Shown: positions 31,827 through 44,099, numbered from the stretch's first letter. The stretch: DNA of 64,000 nt from Isoetes taiwanensis (GCA_021234155.1 JAJEKV010000079.1:2238789-2302788), one strand, 5' to 3'. A program made the numbers and translations. Notes: generated from the letters alone by a model not told the origin.

Positions 31827-33971
31827 TTCCATTAATTTTCTCTGACCGTCGATCAGATCCAACGATTCTAAGGGTTTCCACACGCACAAGAATCCCAGCT
31901 GGCTGCAACGTGGACACTCTGAAATTGCTTCAAAGTGTCCATTTGCGTTTGTGCAAACGTGCTAAAAATATATGCACCTCCATTCTTGTAAGTTATGCTC
32001 TAACAAACTCAGGGGGGTCAAGTACCAAAAGGTTCATGTTTAAATAAAGTCAAATTGTTTCAAGAAAAAGATTTTTTCAAATTTTTTGATTACCATGATA
32101 GTTTTCTACACGAGATAGAGAAAAAGACACAAAAAGCCACATGTCAATCCGAAGTCTGTGAAGAACTAGATAGGGCTTTTCAAATATGACAAGGTCAAAA
32201 CTGCTTTCTGCCTCCTCAGAACCAATTATGATTTCCAGAAGGCAGTTGTAGTTTAAATACAACAACTTTTACAAGGAAATGTGTTTTGAGCTAATATTTG
32301 ATATATAAGCAATTGACAATTTCCTCCATCCCATAAAAATATTGGCTGGCCTTGAGTTGATATTTGAGCTTTCAATTTTTATCTCAATTTTAGGGAACTT
32401 GTAATAATGATTAATATTTTCACATATAGAGCAAAAATTAGTCTATGATGTCCTCCAAAAAGTCATAGTATGAAAGTTCAAAATGACATGAAACCAATGC
32501 AAAAATAAGCTCATTAAAAACGCAAAAGACATGGGTCACAAGAAATCAAGAAAGGTTTCTGTATCTGTATCAAGTTGAATTTTGGGATATGAATAGCTTC
32601 TGATTTACTCGAGTAATTGAAAATATTTCTTGAGCGTAACCTTGGGATTTGGATTTATCTTTACAGCATTAACTTCAAATATGTCTTCTATGTTTATTCT
32701 AGATTTATGCCTCGAGATGTGACTTTGAAAAGTCACTCTCTCAAAATTTCCCATTTTAAAGAATAGAATAGAATAGAATCAATGCAAAAAAGTTCAAAGA
32801 AAAATATCAAAGTTTATGACCATAAAAAGTCAAGTTAGACTGTTATGTGCAGTTCCACTTTGGAATAGAGATAAATTGGTTGGTTAGACGAGCTTGCATA
32901 ATTTGAGGGCAATGTTTAAGCACAAACAACTGTGAATTTATAGTGTACTTATTCATCAATTGAATCTACATGGATTTCCACTCACACCTTTCAAAAATTA
33001 TATTATTAAATGTAAGAAACCATGGTATTATTATAGGGACAAAATGGATAGGGTTAGAGAGAGATATATGCTCTATACAATTGGTCTAGTTATGGACCAT
33101 AAATAGTCCATGCTTAATTATATTCGTATCTTCCAAATAATACGTTATTTCAATATGAAAATTGAGAGTTATATTGCAAAGGAAGGCCCGCATTCATGAA
33201 AAATATAGTGTACATGAAAGATGACCTACATGTAACATTATCCTACTAAAACTCTAATGCTTTGTAGCAGCAATAGATATACCAGTTTTATACTAGTAAG
33301 AAATGACTATGTTTCTCCGTCTTTTTTTGCAAGAAGGCCACACAACCTATATAGTTGACCTATATACATGTCCCTTGTCATATTATTGAACCATTTGGAA
33401 GGTTTATTTGGAGAATTATAGCGTGTTCTCTACAAAGCTGAGAAAGACGCATCAAAGGTCATGTGGTCTAATTATTGATTATCATAGTTAAACTTCAAGA
33501 TCTTCACTTTCATTCATCAACAAACATCACTAGCTATGTAAATGCTCAGTCTTCAGCCTATAATTTTGGAATTAACTCAAAATTTAACCTCTAATGTGTT
33601 AATCCTGTGATTGTACATCATCTTTAAATCTAGTTAATTGCATGGTGAAATCCTAATTACACTATATGCAAGTTGATAGAGTAATTTTCTATGTAGATAT
33701 AAGTAGAATGCATCATTCACTACCCTCATGGTACTTATAGATGGTGATTTTGAAGGATTTTAACATATAATTTTGTCCAAAATTCTGTATAAGAAATTCT
33801 CTATTAAATTTGGAAGTCGATATAACTTATGAACACTCAAAAAAAAACATGACATTGTACTTCATATAGTTAACAACTCATGGCCACAAGAATTAATCCA
33901 AAACTAATAATAATAAGAGAGAAATAATTCCTAAATCGTAAGCAACCCAGGCAAGTGATCAGGAGAGTAGA
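31827..33971. other. No gene seen
   Basis: AT-rich. The first 130 bp (CCAACGATTCTAAGG...AGCTGGCTGCAACGTGG...TTTGTGCAAACGTGC) resemble 60350-60405 and 61442-61460, so they are part of a dispersed repeat. A GAATAGAATAG microsatellite lies at 32760. Confidence 0.45.
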
Positions 33972-34395
33972 TTGGCTTGTGGACCACCCCTTAAGGGGCA
34001 GGCATGTGTGTTTACATCGAAAGAAGATAGTGAGAGTAGTGCTCTTAGTACAAGGAATTGGAAATGGGCTCCTATTCTCCTAGTAGTACTGAGATGGAGG
34101 CAGCTTTTGTGTCGAGTTAACGCTAGGGATGAAGCTTCCATCACTCTACCCTGGTTTGCTTGCATTTTTGTGGAGGAGCTTGAAGGGGTATCATCTTTAG
34201 GGCAGCATCAAATCACTTCTTGGGGCAGATTGTCGTAAGGGTTACCTTCCCTTATCTTCACACTTGGGTTAATCTTTGTGCTCTAACGGTTAGGCTATTT
34301 GGCTATTATGGAGCCTGAATAAATGTACTTTTTACATACTATTAATAAAACTAAAAATATCTTGCCTTCAAAAAAAATAAAAATAAAAAAAATCG
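33972..34395 (+). mobile_element. Probable retroposon 3' end with A-rich tail
   Basis: An 88-codon open stretch (33972-34238) is followed by a GCCTGAATAAATGTAC...TTAATAAAAC polyadenylation-like region and an A-rich tail (34367-34394). This order is typical of a 5'-truncated LINE. No RT motif is left, so it is tentative. Confidence 0.35.
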
Positions 34396-34630
34396 TAAGT
34401 AACATTTTTTAACAAAATTTGACGACATTCACGGATGTTAGATGATAGCAACCAAAGCTGAAAATATACAAATCAATGTGTCCTATCATAGATAGGCAAC
34501 CACTTCCAATTTTAACAAGGTTTAGGTCTGCTTATGGTAGGAAAACTCAAGAATGCAGTTCCGGATTGTTGCAGAAACTGCCAAATTCTCTAAAATTTGG
34601 ACAATCACCACAGCATATAGGTGAGTTCAT

Positions 34631-34980
34631 TGTTTGGATTCTTGGCATACACCCTGCAGCAGCAGTCCATGACGGCCGGATGCTACAAAGCTGCCATGCT
34701 CATGATCACAAAACAAGAACAAGACAAGAAATATGTACAAAGAATGAAGGGGAACGTGGCCAAATGAGGCTCTCCAAATATGAGATAAACCTGAGTACAT
34801 CTGAAGAGGCTCCGGTCTAATATAGTGTAGACCGCAAATCTGAGCCGTACACTAACTAAATCTAATCCCTACACTTATGTTAATCTAATCATGCCAAGTG
34901 TCAGTCTGCCACCACTGACACCTAACATGTGCATGCACCTAACATATGCATGCACAATGTTAACCACTAGGTGGTTAACA
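34631..34980 (-). repeat. 3' LTR of the non-autonomous element
   Basis: 350 bp. In plus reading it starts TGTTTGGATTCTTGGC and ends GGTGGTTAACA. The other LTR matches it except C/T near 34671. Confidence 0.95.
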
Positions 34981-35335
34981 CTGCCCCCCCCTAAAAGTTT
35001 TTTAGCACAAAAACATGTACAGACTTTTATAAGACAAGTCCGACAATTACAACATGGTGCCAAAAAAATTTTAGGGGCGAAAAGGATGGTACTAGTAATG
35101 GTTTGTTGTGTCGCCGAAAGATCTTCATGAAGGAATTGATGACGAAGAAGATCCGAATAAATGTCGATGCAGAACATGGATCATAGGAACTTGGGGGCAA
35201 AAATAACATGAAGACCATCCCCTTATATTATGGGGAAGTCCATTTTAACAAATATTGCCCAATAATTCACTTAAAAAACAATTATAATATAATAAGGGGC
35301 TTAAAATGTAAGCACCATAAAATGAGGGTCGTGAG

Positions 35336-35640
35336 AACAAAGCGTGGAAGCACCCTTTTAGCGTCAGTAGCAGCGTCAGCGTGGCCCGTGGATCAGCAGC
35401 GTGGGAAAAAATTTATGAAGAGCGTGGCAAACAGAGCGTGGGTTTTGGAAAACAGAGCGTGGCCGTGGCCGTGGACTTAATAGCATGGGTTGCGTGGGCC
35501 TTGGGCGTGTATGTAATAGCGTGGCCGTGAGCGGTTATCAGCCAGTGCCCGTGGCGTGGAAAAAAACTGAAGCGTGGGCGTGGGTCAATAAAGTTTGAGC
35601 GTGGGCGTGGGTTTGACCCACGGCGTGACCCGTGATCAGC
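35336..35640. repeat. GCGTGG-rich irregular tandem repeat
   Basis: AGCGTGG/GGCGTGG/GCCGTGG hexamer-like words recur at least 20 times in 300 bp. The minus strand reads CCACGC repeatedly, giving a His/Pro/Arg-rich open frame without family resemblance. It may be a packaging or structural region of the element. Confidence 0.8.
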
Positions 35641-36129
35641 CTGCATAATAAGGGCTTCAACCCTAAGAATATCGAACCCTAATGAGAAGGTTTTGCGGCG
35701 GCGGCATGGCGGTGATCGGAACCTGGGCCTCTTATGGTGCCGGAAGATACGGTTGCTTCTATTTCCAGAGAAGATGATGCGGCTGAAGATGGGGCTGGAA
35801 ATACACGCTAAAGATAGATCTGCAGAAGGAAAATGCTGATATGGTGCAGAAATCGTAGCTTCGATAGATAGAACTGACCGGATTTTCTAGAACAGGATGA
35901 AGCGGTACTGCATCTTGCCATTTCAGGAAGAAATCATGGCCACTGAGATACGCAAAGGGCAAAGCCGATTGGTCTGCTTGTCTGCTTAACAAAGATGTTT
36001 GAATTTCTCCTTCTTGACTGATGAAAAATTTTTGGTTGTTTGCAGATGAGGTAGACCCAAGAATTTAATAAATCCAACGAGAGGCTTCGAAAGTTTCTTC
36101 ACAGGTGGCCTGCTTGAAGACGTCTCTGC

Positions 36130-36675
36130 AAACGGATGAGGCTAGCCACAGGGCGGCTGGCCCTCTGATAAGAACAGCCATTCGTGAAAGTCTTGAAAGA
36201 GCAGCATATTTGCAAGAATAGGGACTGCCGCTGCTTCAGCTTTGCAGATGTAGGGGAGCCTGAGAGATGATTCTGCACAGTGGTGGATAAAAGAGTGGAT
36301 TGTGCCCCCAAAAAGATGTGACTGACGAAAAATGTGTGGTTTGGCAGATAATACGAACGAGAAAGACAACCTGATGCTTGATTGAAGACTGTGCTGCACG
36401 CTTGGGGGCTAGCCACAGTGCTGCTGGCCCGCTTTAAGAAATCAAGAAGAAGGTAGACTAACAGCTGGTGAAAAATCCGGCATCCTAGTTGCTTGAATCT
36501 ATGCCAACTCTTGTGGTAATTTATAAGCTCAAGAAACTTCTGGAACTTGTATGTGCAGGAGCGATGGAGACAAAATACTGGCTTTGAAGATTGCAGAAGA
36601 AAACCTTGAAACTAAGCAGCCAGGAATTGAACATATGGGCTCAAAGGGGGGCTAGCTGAGTGCTGGCCCTCTGTA
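36130..36675. repeat. Three spaced degenerate modules inside the LTR element
   Basis: GAGGCTAGCCACAGGGCGGCT (36140), GGGGCTAGCCACAGTGCTGCT (36404) and GGGGGCTAGCTGAGTGCT (36647), each followed by GGCC and a CT-rich end, are spaced about 264 and 243 bp apart. The intervening sequences (TTGCAGA..., AAGAA) are only loosely similar. Confidence 0.6.
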
Positions 36676-37163
36676 ATTAAACTGAAAAAGAAATGATAGA
36701 GAATATTTTTGGGTGTGCAACAGCACGATTTCTGATAAAACTGAGAGAAAAACAGAAGATAGTAAAAAAAGAGCATGATATTTTGACAATTTTTCAGCAG
36801 ATAGAAGAGAAAAGAGGATCAAACTGTTGATTTTTCTAAAGATCTTGCAGAGAGGAGTGCTGTCACCACTCCAGAAATCCTGGAACTGCAAACTGTGCTT
36901 GCTGCACTTGAAAAAACAGAGTCTTGAGAACAGATTTACGAAATTAAATTTGATCAGCTGGTAGAATCATCAGCTGTGTGGAAAACAAACGCCTCCAAGC
37001 AGATACACAAATCAACTTGGTTGGGCAAACTAAGGAAACCTAACAGGGGAAGAATAGTATACAAGAGGTCTTCAAAACGGGGGAAGAATTGGAGCAGCAA
37101 GACAACAGCAAACAGCAAGGGAGAAGAAAGTGATCACGAGCGAACCCGGCATAACGGCGCCAA

Positions 37164-37513
37164 TGTTTGGATTCTTGGCATACACCCTGCAGCAGCAGTT
37201 CATGACGGCCGGATGCTACAAAGCTGCCATGCTCATGATCACAAAACAAGAACAAGACAAGAAATATGTACAAAGAATGAAGGGGAACGTGGCCAAATGA
37301 GGCTCTCCAAATATGAGATAAACCTGAGTACATCTGAAGAGGCTCCGGTCTAATATAGTGTAGACCGCAAATCTGAGCCGTACACTAACTAAATCTAATC
37401 CCTACACTTATGTTAATCTAATCATGCCAAGTGTCAGTCTGCCACCACTGACACCTAACATGTGCATGCACCTAACATATGCATGCACAATGTTAACCAC
37501 TAGGTGGTTAACA
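37164..37513 (-). repeat. 5' LTR of the non-autonomous element, PBS adjacent
   Basis: 350 bp. In minus reading it is followed at 37163-37149 by TGGCGCCGTTATGCC, resembling the plant tRNA-Asp PBS (TGGCGCCGTTGCC). Confidence 0.93.
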
Positions 37514-37782
37514 TTCATTGGTCGTGAGATTCTCCAAGATCATTAAGAATCAAGTAAAGATTGATATGGCAGCGATATATTTAGAAATTGAAACTTCTAT
37601 TCTCATATATAATGGTTTAAGTGGGTCAACTGGATCAATTCTGGTCCATGGAGCAGGAATGGTCCCCAAGACAACTCTAGTGTTAAGACAAATTAGATAC
37701 GTACTCTTAAAAGTTATATTACATGGGAGAATTACCAAATTGCATATCAATATCATCATCTTTATTCTTTATACATACCACA

Positions 37783-38790
37783 GGGATTTTGACTATATAT
37801 CATCAACTTCAATTTTGAGTCGTCAGATTAGATATTGCAATTTAGACATTGTGATTTCAATGAAACTTTGCATGTCCTCTGATAACCGCCTCTTTTAGAA
37901 GAGAAAGTAGAGTTTATTTGAAAATGATGGGTGGATTAGAGTATGGATTTTCTTTGGGGGAAAGATTTAGAAAGGATTGGAGATTTACGCATTTTTAAAG
38001 CATGGCCATAGTCAGAATACCCCTCTTTTAGATTTTGAGATATGTTGGCCTCACAAGCAGAACTAATCAGTTGCCAGTTGGTATTTAGCCTTCAATTTGG
38101 TGAAAAGGCTCTGAACTGCTTTCCTTCAGTTGCTTATGGTCGTCGATATATCAAAGGGATTTTGAGTGTATGGCATCAACTTCAATTTTGAACCGCCAGA
38201 TTAGATATTTATATGGTCTGATTTCAATGAAACTTTGCATGTCTTCAGACAAACAGCCTCTTTTAGAAGAGAGAGTCCATAGTTTATTTGAAGATGATGG
38301 GCAGAGTAGAATATGGATTTGCTTTTGGGGAAAGATTTAGAAAAGGATTGGAGAATTACGCAATTTTTAAAGCGTGGCCATAATTGGAATACCCCTCTTT
38401 TAGTTGCTGGCCTGACAAGCAGGACAAATTGGTTGCCATAGTTGGTATTTAGCCGTCAGTTTGGTGAAAAAGCTCTGAACTATTTTCCCTCGGTTGATTA
38501 TGGCCGTCGATATACTAAAGGGATTTTGAGTGTATATGTCCTCAACTTGAATTTTGAGCCATCGAATTCGATATTGCAATTTAGACGGTCTGATTTCAAT
38601 GAAACTTTGCATGTCCTCTGATAATCGCCTATTGTAGAAAAGAGTCTAGAGTTTATTTGAAGTCAATGGGCAGAGTAGAATATGGATTTGCTTTTTGAAA
38701 AAGGTTTAGAAAGGATTGGAGATCTATGCATGTTCTAAAGTGTGGCCATAATTGAAATAGCCATCTTTAAGATTTTGAGATACATTGGTC
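37783..38790 (+). repeat. ~370-bp tandem repeat, about 2.7 copies
   Basis: Units start at GGGATTTTGA 37783, 38157 and 38520 (374, 363 and a partial ~270 bp). All share ATCAACTTCAATTTTGA, TTTCAATGAAACTTTGCATG, TTTAGAAAGGATTGGAGA and TCGTCGATAT blocks with about 10-15% divergence by eye. No coding potential; satellite-like. Confidence 0.9.
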
Positions 38791-38927
38791 ACTGTACCCA
38801 TGGCCATTCGAAGCAAAGAGGCATTAATAAGAGGATAAGAGCAGCCACTTTTTTGCTCTCAAGAGTGCTTTCAAGAATTGTGTGCATATATGGACGTCAC
38901 CACCATCATATGATACTTTCTCCTGCT

Positions 38928-39357
38928 ATTCTGACATACTTTAGGAGCCTTGCTCCAAATTCAACTCCGTAAACAAGGCTTTATTTCGGAACGTGCCATT
39001 ATTTCTTCATTCCTTTCCAAAATTGTATCTCTATAAATTCAAATTCATTGTTTACAAAAAGCCTTTATCATTTAGAGTCAATAGTTGTATCCAAGGGCAA
39101 TTCTGCCATTCTGACATGCTCCAGGAACCTTGCTTCAAATTCAATTCCGTAAAGAAGGCTTTATTTTGCAATGTGCCTTTATTTCTTTACTTTGTTTCTA
39201 TTTCTAGGCCATAATCCCAATCAGCTATTTTCATCCCATTCAAACATTTGTTTAGCCTCTTAACTAAATCTTCATGCATTCTGAGAAATTGAAATTGATT
39301 GCTTGCAAAGATTCCTTACCATTTAGAGTCAATCGTTGTATGCATAGGCAATTTACT
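38928..39357 (+). repeat. 180-bp tandem repeat, two to three copies
   Basis: ATTCTGACAT.CT...GAGCCTTGCT..AAATTCAA begins at 38928 and 39108. A further partial copy of the CATTTAGAGTCAATmGTTGTAT part lies at about 39290-39357. Confidence 0.85.
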
Positions 39358-40191
39358 GCGATGCTACATTATAAAGGATGGCCTGCTATAAAAGAGCTTT
39401 TCAAAATACTAAGCATGTGATTTTTTATCATTGCATATGCTTGGACTCTGAGGTGATACCTTTATGTTTAGAACTGTTATGATGAACTTAAGTCTTCTGC
39501 TATTGGATCTACATGCACGAGATGAATATGGACATCAGACTATGGAAGAAATATGGAGACCCATTTTTTTTGGGGGAGAGGTAAGATCAGTTTGTTCTTT
39601 GCAGATTTGAGGTTATAATATGGTTTGCTTCTTTGTGTTCATTTCTTTTTAATTTGTATTCTATGGGCAAATGTGCAATAAGTTTCTTTATATTATTGAC
39701 AAATATGTGGCCCAATTAAAAACTAGCGGTAATACAGGCTTGGGAAAGGGGTGGGTTCAATTGGGTATTTAGGTTAGGTTGTTGCATTTTTTGCGTTTGC
39801 ATTGTTTTTTGATGGAGCAAAATGCCTTATCCACGACACGCGCCCCAAAAGGCTTTGCCCAACCACAGATGCAACATCGGCTCGAGGAAAAATCTACCCA
39901 TGAAGCCCCCATCAATAGATCACTGGAATTGAGGAAATAAAAAAGAACAATAAATCTACTTAGATCGATCGTTCAATCTAATCTTTCTATGTTTCTGCTC
40001 CTCACTCAAGCTTGATTATCTATGTATGGCATCATAATAAGCAAATATAAATGTGTAATCTAAGTTATCCCTCGTTGATAATAATTTATAATAAGTAAAT
40101 ATAAATGTGTAATCCTTGTTGATAGTTCTTTGCCATTACTCGTATGCTCTAGCATTTGGAGTGCCTAGATTGCTTTGAAGGAAGCGTGTAT
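39358..40191. other. No gene seen
   Basis: Intergenic. A short direct repeat, AAGCAAATATAAATGTGTAATC, lies near 40037 and 40095. Confidence 0.5.
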
Positions 40192-40470
40192 ATGATATAG
40201 AAGGGTAATGGGCCATTATTCTTGATAAATTAAAGAAATTAGAAATGTGTGTTGGGCAACGTCATGCATGTGTAGGGTTGTGGGTCTATATCTTTGAATA
40301 TCTATGTAAATACTGTCATTCGATGGCATAGTTGGAGTTGATTTTGATGCATTAACATTACAATGCATAAAAACAATTATTTGTAAAGTAATGATGTGAG
40401 ATCTATAAACATTAGAAAATGTATGCATGATCAAGAATTAGGAATTATGTGCAAACTTGTATCTTTTGTC
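40192..40470 (+). repeat. Dispersed ~280-bp duplication, copy 2
   Basis: Matches 20771-21060. The match breaks at TATCTTTTGT, where the hairpin-rich repeat begins. Confidence 0.85.
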
Positions 40471-41560
40471 GCCACAGATGTCGTCGATTCGCGTAGCGAA
40501 TCGGCATTCTTGCTCAAGACGAGCATGCATGCATTGCATGCGTCGCATGCATGCATCGCATGCGTTTTGGGCCGTTCATCAGGTTGGGCGTTTGCTACTT
40601 ATTGCAGAGTTCTTCATTGACGTTTCGTCGGCGCTTCCTCTTCTCTCAGCAGTACCTTATTCTCTTTGATTTGTTTCCAGACAGGGGAGGGGCTTCTTCC
40701 TGCCTGGTTTGGCCAATTTGCCGTTGCTTTCCTACTGTCCTTTCCGGCCTTTAGCCTTCATCCTGTGACCTTCGTCCTCGATCCTAGTTTGTTAAGGAAG
40801 TCCTTTGGTATTCGGGTGCTTTGTTGGTTTCATGCGAGTCGCAGTGCAAGAATGTCGTCGATTCGCGTAGCGAATCGGCATTCTTGCTCAAGACGAGCAT
40901 GCATGCATTGCATGCGTCGCATGCATACATCGCATGCGTTTTGGGCCGTTTTGCTACTTATTGCAGAGTTCTTCATCGACGTTTCATCGGTGCTTCTGCT
41001 TCTCTCAGCAGTACCTTATTCTCTTTGAACCCACCCTCCCCCCCTTCTTTGTTTATTATATTTTGTACAAGTTCTGTTTATCATGTTTTTCCACCCGGTG
41101 GGTGATGCTTTTTTTCCACCCACTGGGTGATGCTATTCTTTGGTATGTTTCTCGTTTGTTGTTGGTGATGTGCAGGTATAGGTTGGCGAGCGCCATCCGT
41201 TTCGACTTCTCCATGCGCGGGTTTTTGGGAGCGATTCTATGCCTTACGTCTGTCTAAGCCCCTTGCCGAAGGCTTATCACTAGGGTTTTTCCTCGAAAAC
41301 CCGAAAGGGCGGGGTTTTTTAATCCCGATGATAAGCTTTCGGCAGGCACATCGGCCACTCATCTATTAGCATTGTATTTGTTTTGGGGTCCAAATGATAT
41401 AATTGGATTTTTTTCTTTATTTTTCGTGGTAGTTCACATGTGTGCGGCTATCCACTGTCCACCATTGTAGAAAATCTGCTGAGATGAATGAGAAGCCTAT
41501 CTATCCGGGCGCTTTGTTGGTTTCATGCGAGTCGCAGTGCAAGAATGGTTGTAATATCTG
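40471..41560 (+). repeat. Complex hairpin-rich repeat family, copy B
   Basis: Contains the hairpin block twice (40480-40670 and 40853-41030): CGATTCGCGTAGCGAATCGG within GCAAGAATG...CATTCTTGC, followed by the GCATGC run and TTATTGCAGAGTTCTTCAT. It then has twin CCACCCGGTGGGTGATGC/CCACCCACTGGGTGATGC hairpins, TTGGTGATGTGCAGG, and the second stem CTTGCCGAAGGCTTATCA...TGATAAGCTTTCGGCAGG at 41261-41347. A fragment of the GAGTCGCAGTGCAAGAATGG block ends it near 41547. Collinear with 17806-18790. Confidence 0.8.
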
Positions 41561-41954
41561 CAAGTGTAGCGTCTCAGTTACAGGAATTACTGGCCAAAGA
41601 GGCCACAGTGGATGGAGAAGAAACTTGAGTCTTCAAGGTACATTACATTTTTCAAATTAATATAAGAGCTCTTATACATTATTATATTTTATATGCCAGA
41701 GCATCACTACATTATATATTGTTGAATAGGTGCTGGATGCACCTAAAGCACACAATAATCACAGCAGTCACTCATCATGACCACGCAAGGTCAACGAGTT
41801 AATCTCATAGGCGTCGTGCTCTGGAAGCCATACGAGATGGATAACTACATGGTGGTAATCGAGGGAATCCATCTCGCGATGATTACCTATGGATTGCAAA
41901 TAGGGATCAAGATGGATATCTCTCATTATGCATTTATTCAGATCATTGTAAGTC

Positions 41955-42188
41955 ATGGAACAAGTGATGGAGTCGATATTTTCAGCTCAAGCACAGCCAC
42001 CGCATCACACTCCCGTGCATCAGACTCCTCATTACTTCCCGCGCCATTGCTTCGCAACCATCTTCCTCACAGCATAGTATGGACTACACTCAGGTTTCTT
42101 TTGGTCCCAACCATGTCCAAGAATTCCAGTCTTCTCCATCTTTTCAACCTCCTGTTAATGTCTACAATATTGGTGATCTTAAATTGAC
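41955..42188 (+). pseudogene. Ty3/gypsy Gag, 5' part (interrupted by the MULE)
   Basis: ATG 41955 opens MEQVMESIFSAQAQPPHHTP. After a one-base shift near 42050 it continues SSSQHSMDYTQVSFGPNHVQ to YNIGDLKL. The reading resumes without loss at 54899 (NEDGPQGILPTDTQIFGSPG), the other side of the MULE. This Gln/Pro-rich N-terminus followed by a retrotransposon Gag domain is typical of plant gypsy Gag. Confidence 0.75.
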
Positions 42189-42345
42189 GGGAAAAACTAC
42201 AAAACGCCCTTAAGTTTTTGACTATTTTGCAAGATGCCCTTAAGTTTTCATTTTTCCATGAAATGCCCCTTAGGAGCGTATATGGTTATGTAGAAATACA
42301 AAATTGTTGATATACCCTTTTAAGTTTTTATATTTTTTGAAAGGC
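42189..42345 (+). repeat. MULE left TIR
   Basis: Contains the repeated phrase AAGTTTTTGACTATTTTGCA/GATGCCCTTAAG and CATGAAATGCCCCTTAGGAGCG, paired with the right arm at 54814-54894 and 53752-53955. Confidence 0.8.
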
Positions 42346-42978
42346 CCTTGCTACCAATGGATTGTTTTCGCAGGCCGATTCTTCAGAGCGGCAGATTCTT
42401 CATAGCGGCCAATTCTTCAGAACGGCAGATTCAAGGCAAAATGAGGCAAACGGCAATTGTACCAGGCAAAATTCTTCTGCTTCAATTATAATTTTTGCCC
42501 GGTTCCCTGGTTTCATCTCTGATTTGAACTCAGCCATTGTGCAATGGAGAATACTCAGCCGATCTTGTGCAATGGAGAACATTAAGCAGACACTTAATCC
42601 TGTAAGTAGTCTCTGGCGGTTTTGTGGCAAACAATTTGCGCTGACAAAAACATGCAGTTGGGAAAAACTGTCTTTTTGGATTTCGGCCTGCATGTGATCA
42701 GATCATCATGTAAGTTTTCTTTCCTTTAACGGTTTTTTTGCATTGCCCTTGCATTCTAAGTAGAGACTGATTTCTAGTCAGTTCATTTCAATTTCTTGCC
42801 AGCCAGCCTTTTCCTTTGTCTATATGCAAAAAAATCTAGATGCATTAAAGCCCAAGAGCGGAATGCATCTGTTGAACCATTCAAAATCTTAAATATTCAT
42901 TGTTCAAGAAATCTGATTGCTTGTTCTATGTAATTATATTGATTCGTTTTCCTTCAATAGCAGTGTCTATGCTAAAAA

Positions 42979-43599
42979 ATGGAGTTGCAACTGGGTTCCA
43001 TGTGGTCCTCATTGGCTGAGTTGAAGCTTGCTGTAAAGAATCATGCAATCTCACATCATGTGGAGCTTAAAGTGCTGAAGGCTAATAAAACAAGGTGAGT
43101 TTTCGTTGTGCATATAGTGTTTACAGTGAAGGCTGAACTGAAATTTATTAATTTTTAGTGTATTTGGTGAATGTACATGATTGATCAATTAAGTTTTATG
43201 GATTATGGATGCATGTACACAGTGATTTGTGCAACTGAAAATTGTACTTGGCGTCTGCATGCCTCTATAATAGAAGGTGGTCCTCAATGTGCTGTGAAAA
43301 AATTTCACGATGTTCATACTTGTACTGGTGCTGCTCGTCTTGGAAATAAAGAAGTTAGTACAGTTTGGCTTGCAAACTATACCATTGACAGGTTCAGAGA
43401 TCAACCGTGTTTAAGGCCCAAGGATCTCATTGGAGGTATTAGAAGAGAGAAGGGTGTGACTATATCATATGGGCTTGCTTGGAAAGCAAAAGAGGCTGCA
43501 CATGCTAACATTCATGGTGACCATACTGAAGCCTACAAGAAACTTGAAGGGTATTGTAATGAAATTCTTGAAAGTGAATTAAGAAGGTGGATGCTTTGA
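42979..43599 (+). pseudogene. MURA transposase N-terminal half
   Basis: MURA is the DDE transposase of Mutator elements. 42979-43094 reads SMWSSLAELKLAVKNHAISH, then ELKVLKANKTR, and ends at a GTGAGT donor. 43215-43599 continues VICATENCTWRLHAS...VKKFHDVHTC, the MuDR zinc-binding DNA-binding region (C-x4-C-W...H-x-C), then ISYGLAWKAKEAA and LEGYCNEILES before a stop in non-homologous sequence where the LINE begins. The intron acceptor is degenerate. Separation from the catalytic half by the LINE makes it non-functional. Confidence 0.88.
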
Positions 43600-43778
43600 A
43601 ATGGAAAAAATGGTCGCTAACATGGGCGCTAGCGCTTGCGTCTCCAGCTACCCTTGCTTGAACACTATTCCATTCCCCCAGCTCTGATCAATCGATCAAC
43701 CCTTGCCCAGCCCGATCTTGCCTCTAGCTGCAGGCCCTTGTAGAGGGCTTGCCCGTTTACCTCTGGACTCCTTAGTTA

Positions 43779-44099
43779 ATGGGTCTGCCTCTGCCTGTCG
43801 AACTTCAACCCAAAGGAAAAAGGCAAGGCAGATACTTCACTATTATTATCAACGGGGATCACTATCAGTGTGGCTGGTTAGAAGGTCCAATAGTTGAAAT
43901 CTGGGCAGCTCTAGTTGAAGACAGATTCTTCCCTGACCATTTCTACATCGGAGAAGCAGGTTTAAGCCCGGATATTCCCCATGTTCTAGTTGAGAGCTGG
44001 CTCGGTGAATACGTGGGAGATGTTGAGGCATCAGCGGCTGCTATATTCCATGTTTATAGTGAATGGGCAGAGGGGAAGGTTATTGTGAAGATCTACTGA
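43779..44099 (+). CDS. LINE upstream small ORF, module 1
   Basis: 106 codons. The core YQCGWLEGPIVEIWAALVED, then RFFPDHFY, parallels module 2 (FCGWLEGSIFELWPYLVDEN then TFPDLFY), and both end soon after with a hydrophobic/acidic tail and stop (EGKVIVKIY*). The family is not known to me. It precedes ORF1 of the LINE. It could be a tandemly amplified first segment of ORF1 or an accessory protein. Confidence 0.55.
   Translation: MGLPLPVELQPKGKRQGRYFTIIINGDHYQCGWLEGPIVEIWAALVEDRFFPDHFYIGEAGLSPDIPHVLVESWLGEYVGDVEASAAAIFHVYSEWAEGKVIVKIY

Larger units (their letters stand above)
34631..37513 (-). mobile_element. Young non-autonomous LTR retrotransposon (2,883 bp)
   Basis: Two 350-bp LTRs (34631-34980 and 37164-37513) start TG and end CA and differ, as far as I can see, at one base. 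TSD TTCAT is at 34626-34630 and 37514-37518. Orientation is minus: reading leftwards, TGGCGCCGTTATGCC directly follows the right LTR (a tRNA-Asp-type PBS), and a G8 polypurine tract (AGGGGGGGGCAG) precedes the left LTR. The 2.2-kb interior has no Gag, protease, RT or integrase motif, so it is a LARD/TRIM-like passenger. Confidence 0.93.

Noticed and set aside
35413-35646. His/Arg/Pro-rich open frame
   Set aside because: A by-product of the GCGTGG repeat in the LTR element; no Gag or nucleocapsid motif.
41548-41640. MVVISASVASQLQELLAKEA-like start resembling an NLR coiled-coil N-terminus
   Set aside because: Only about 28 codons before a stop and no NB-ARC follows; the resemblance is too weak.
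41777-42187. 136-codon open frame read as a single protein
   Set aside because: The relevant coding in this stretch is the gypsy Gag in other frames, continuing beyond the MULE; this frame has no matching homology.
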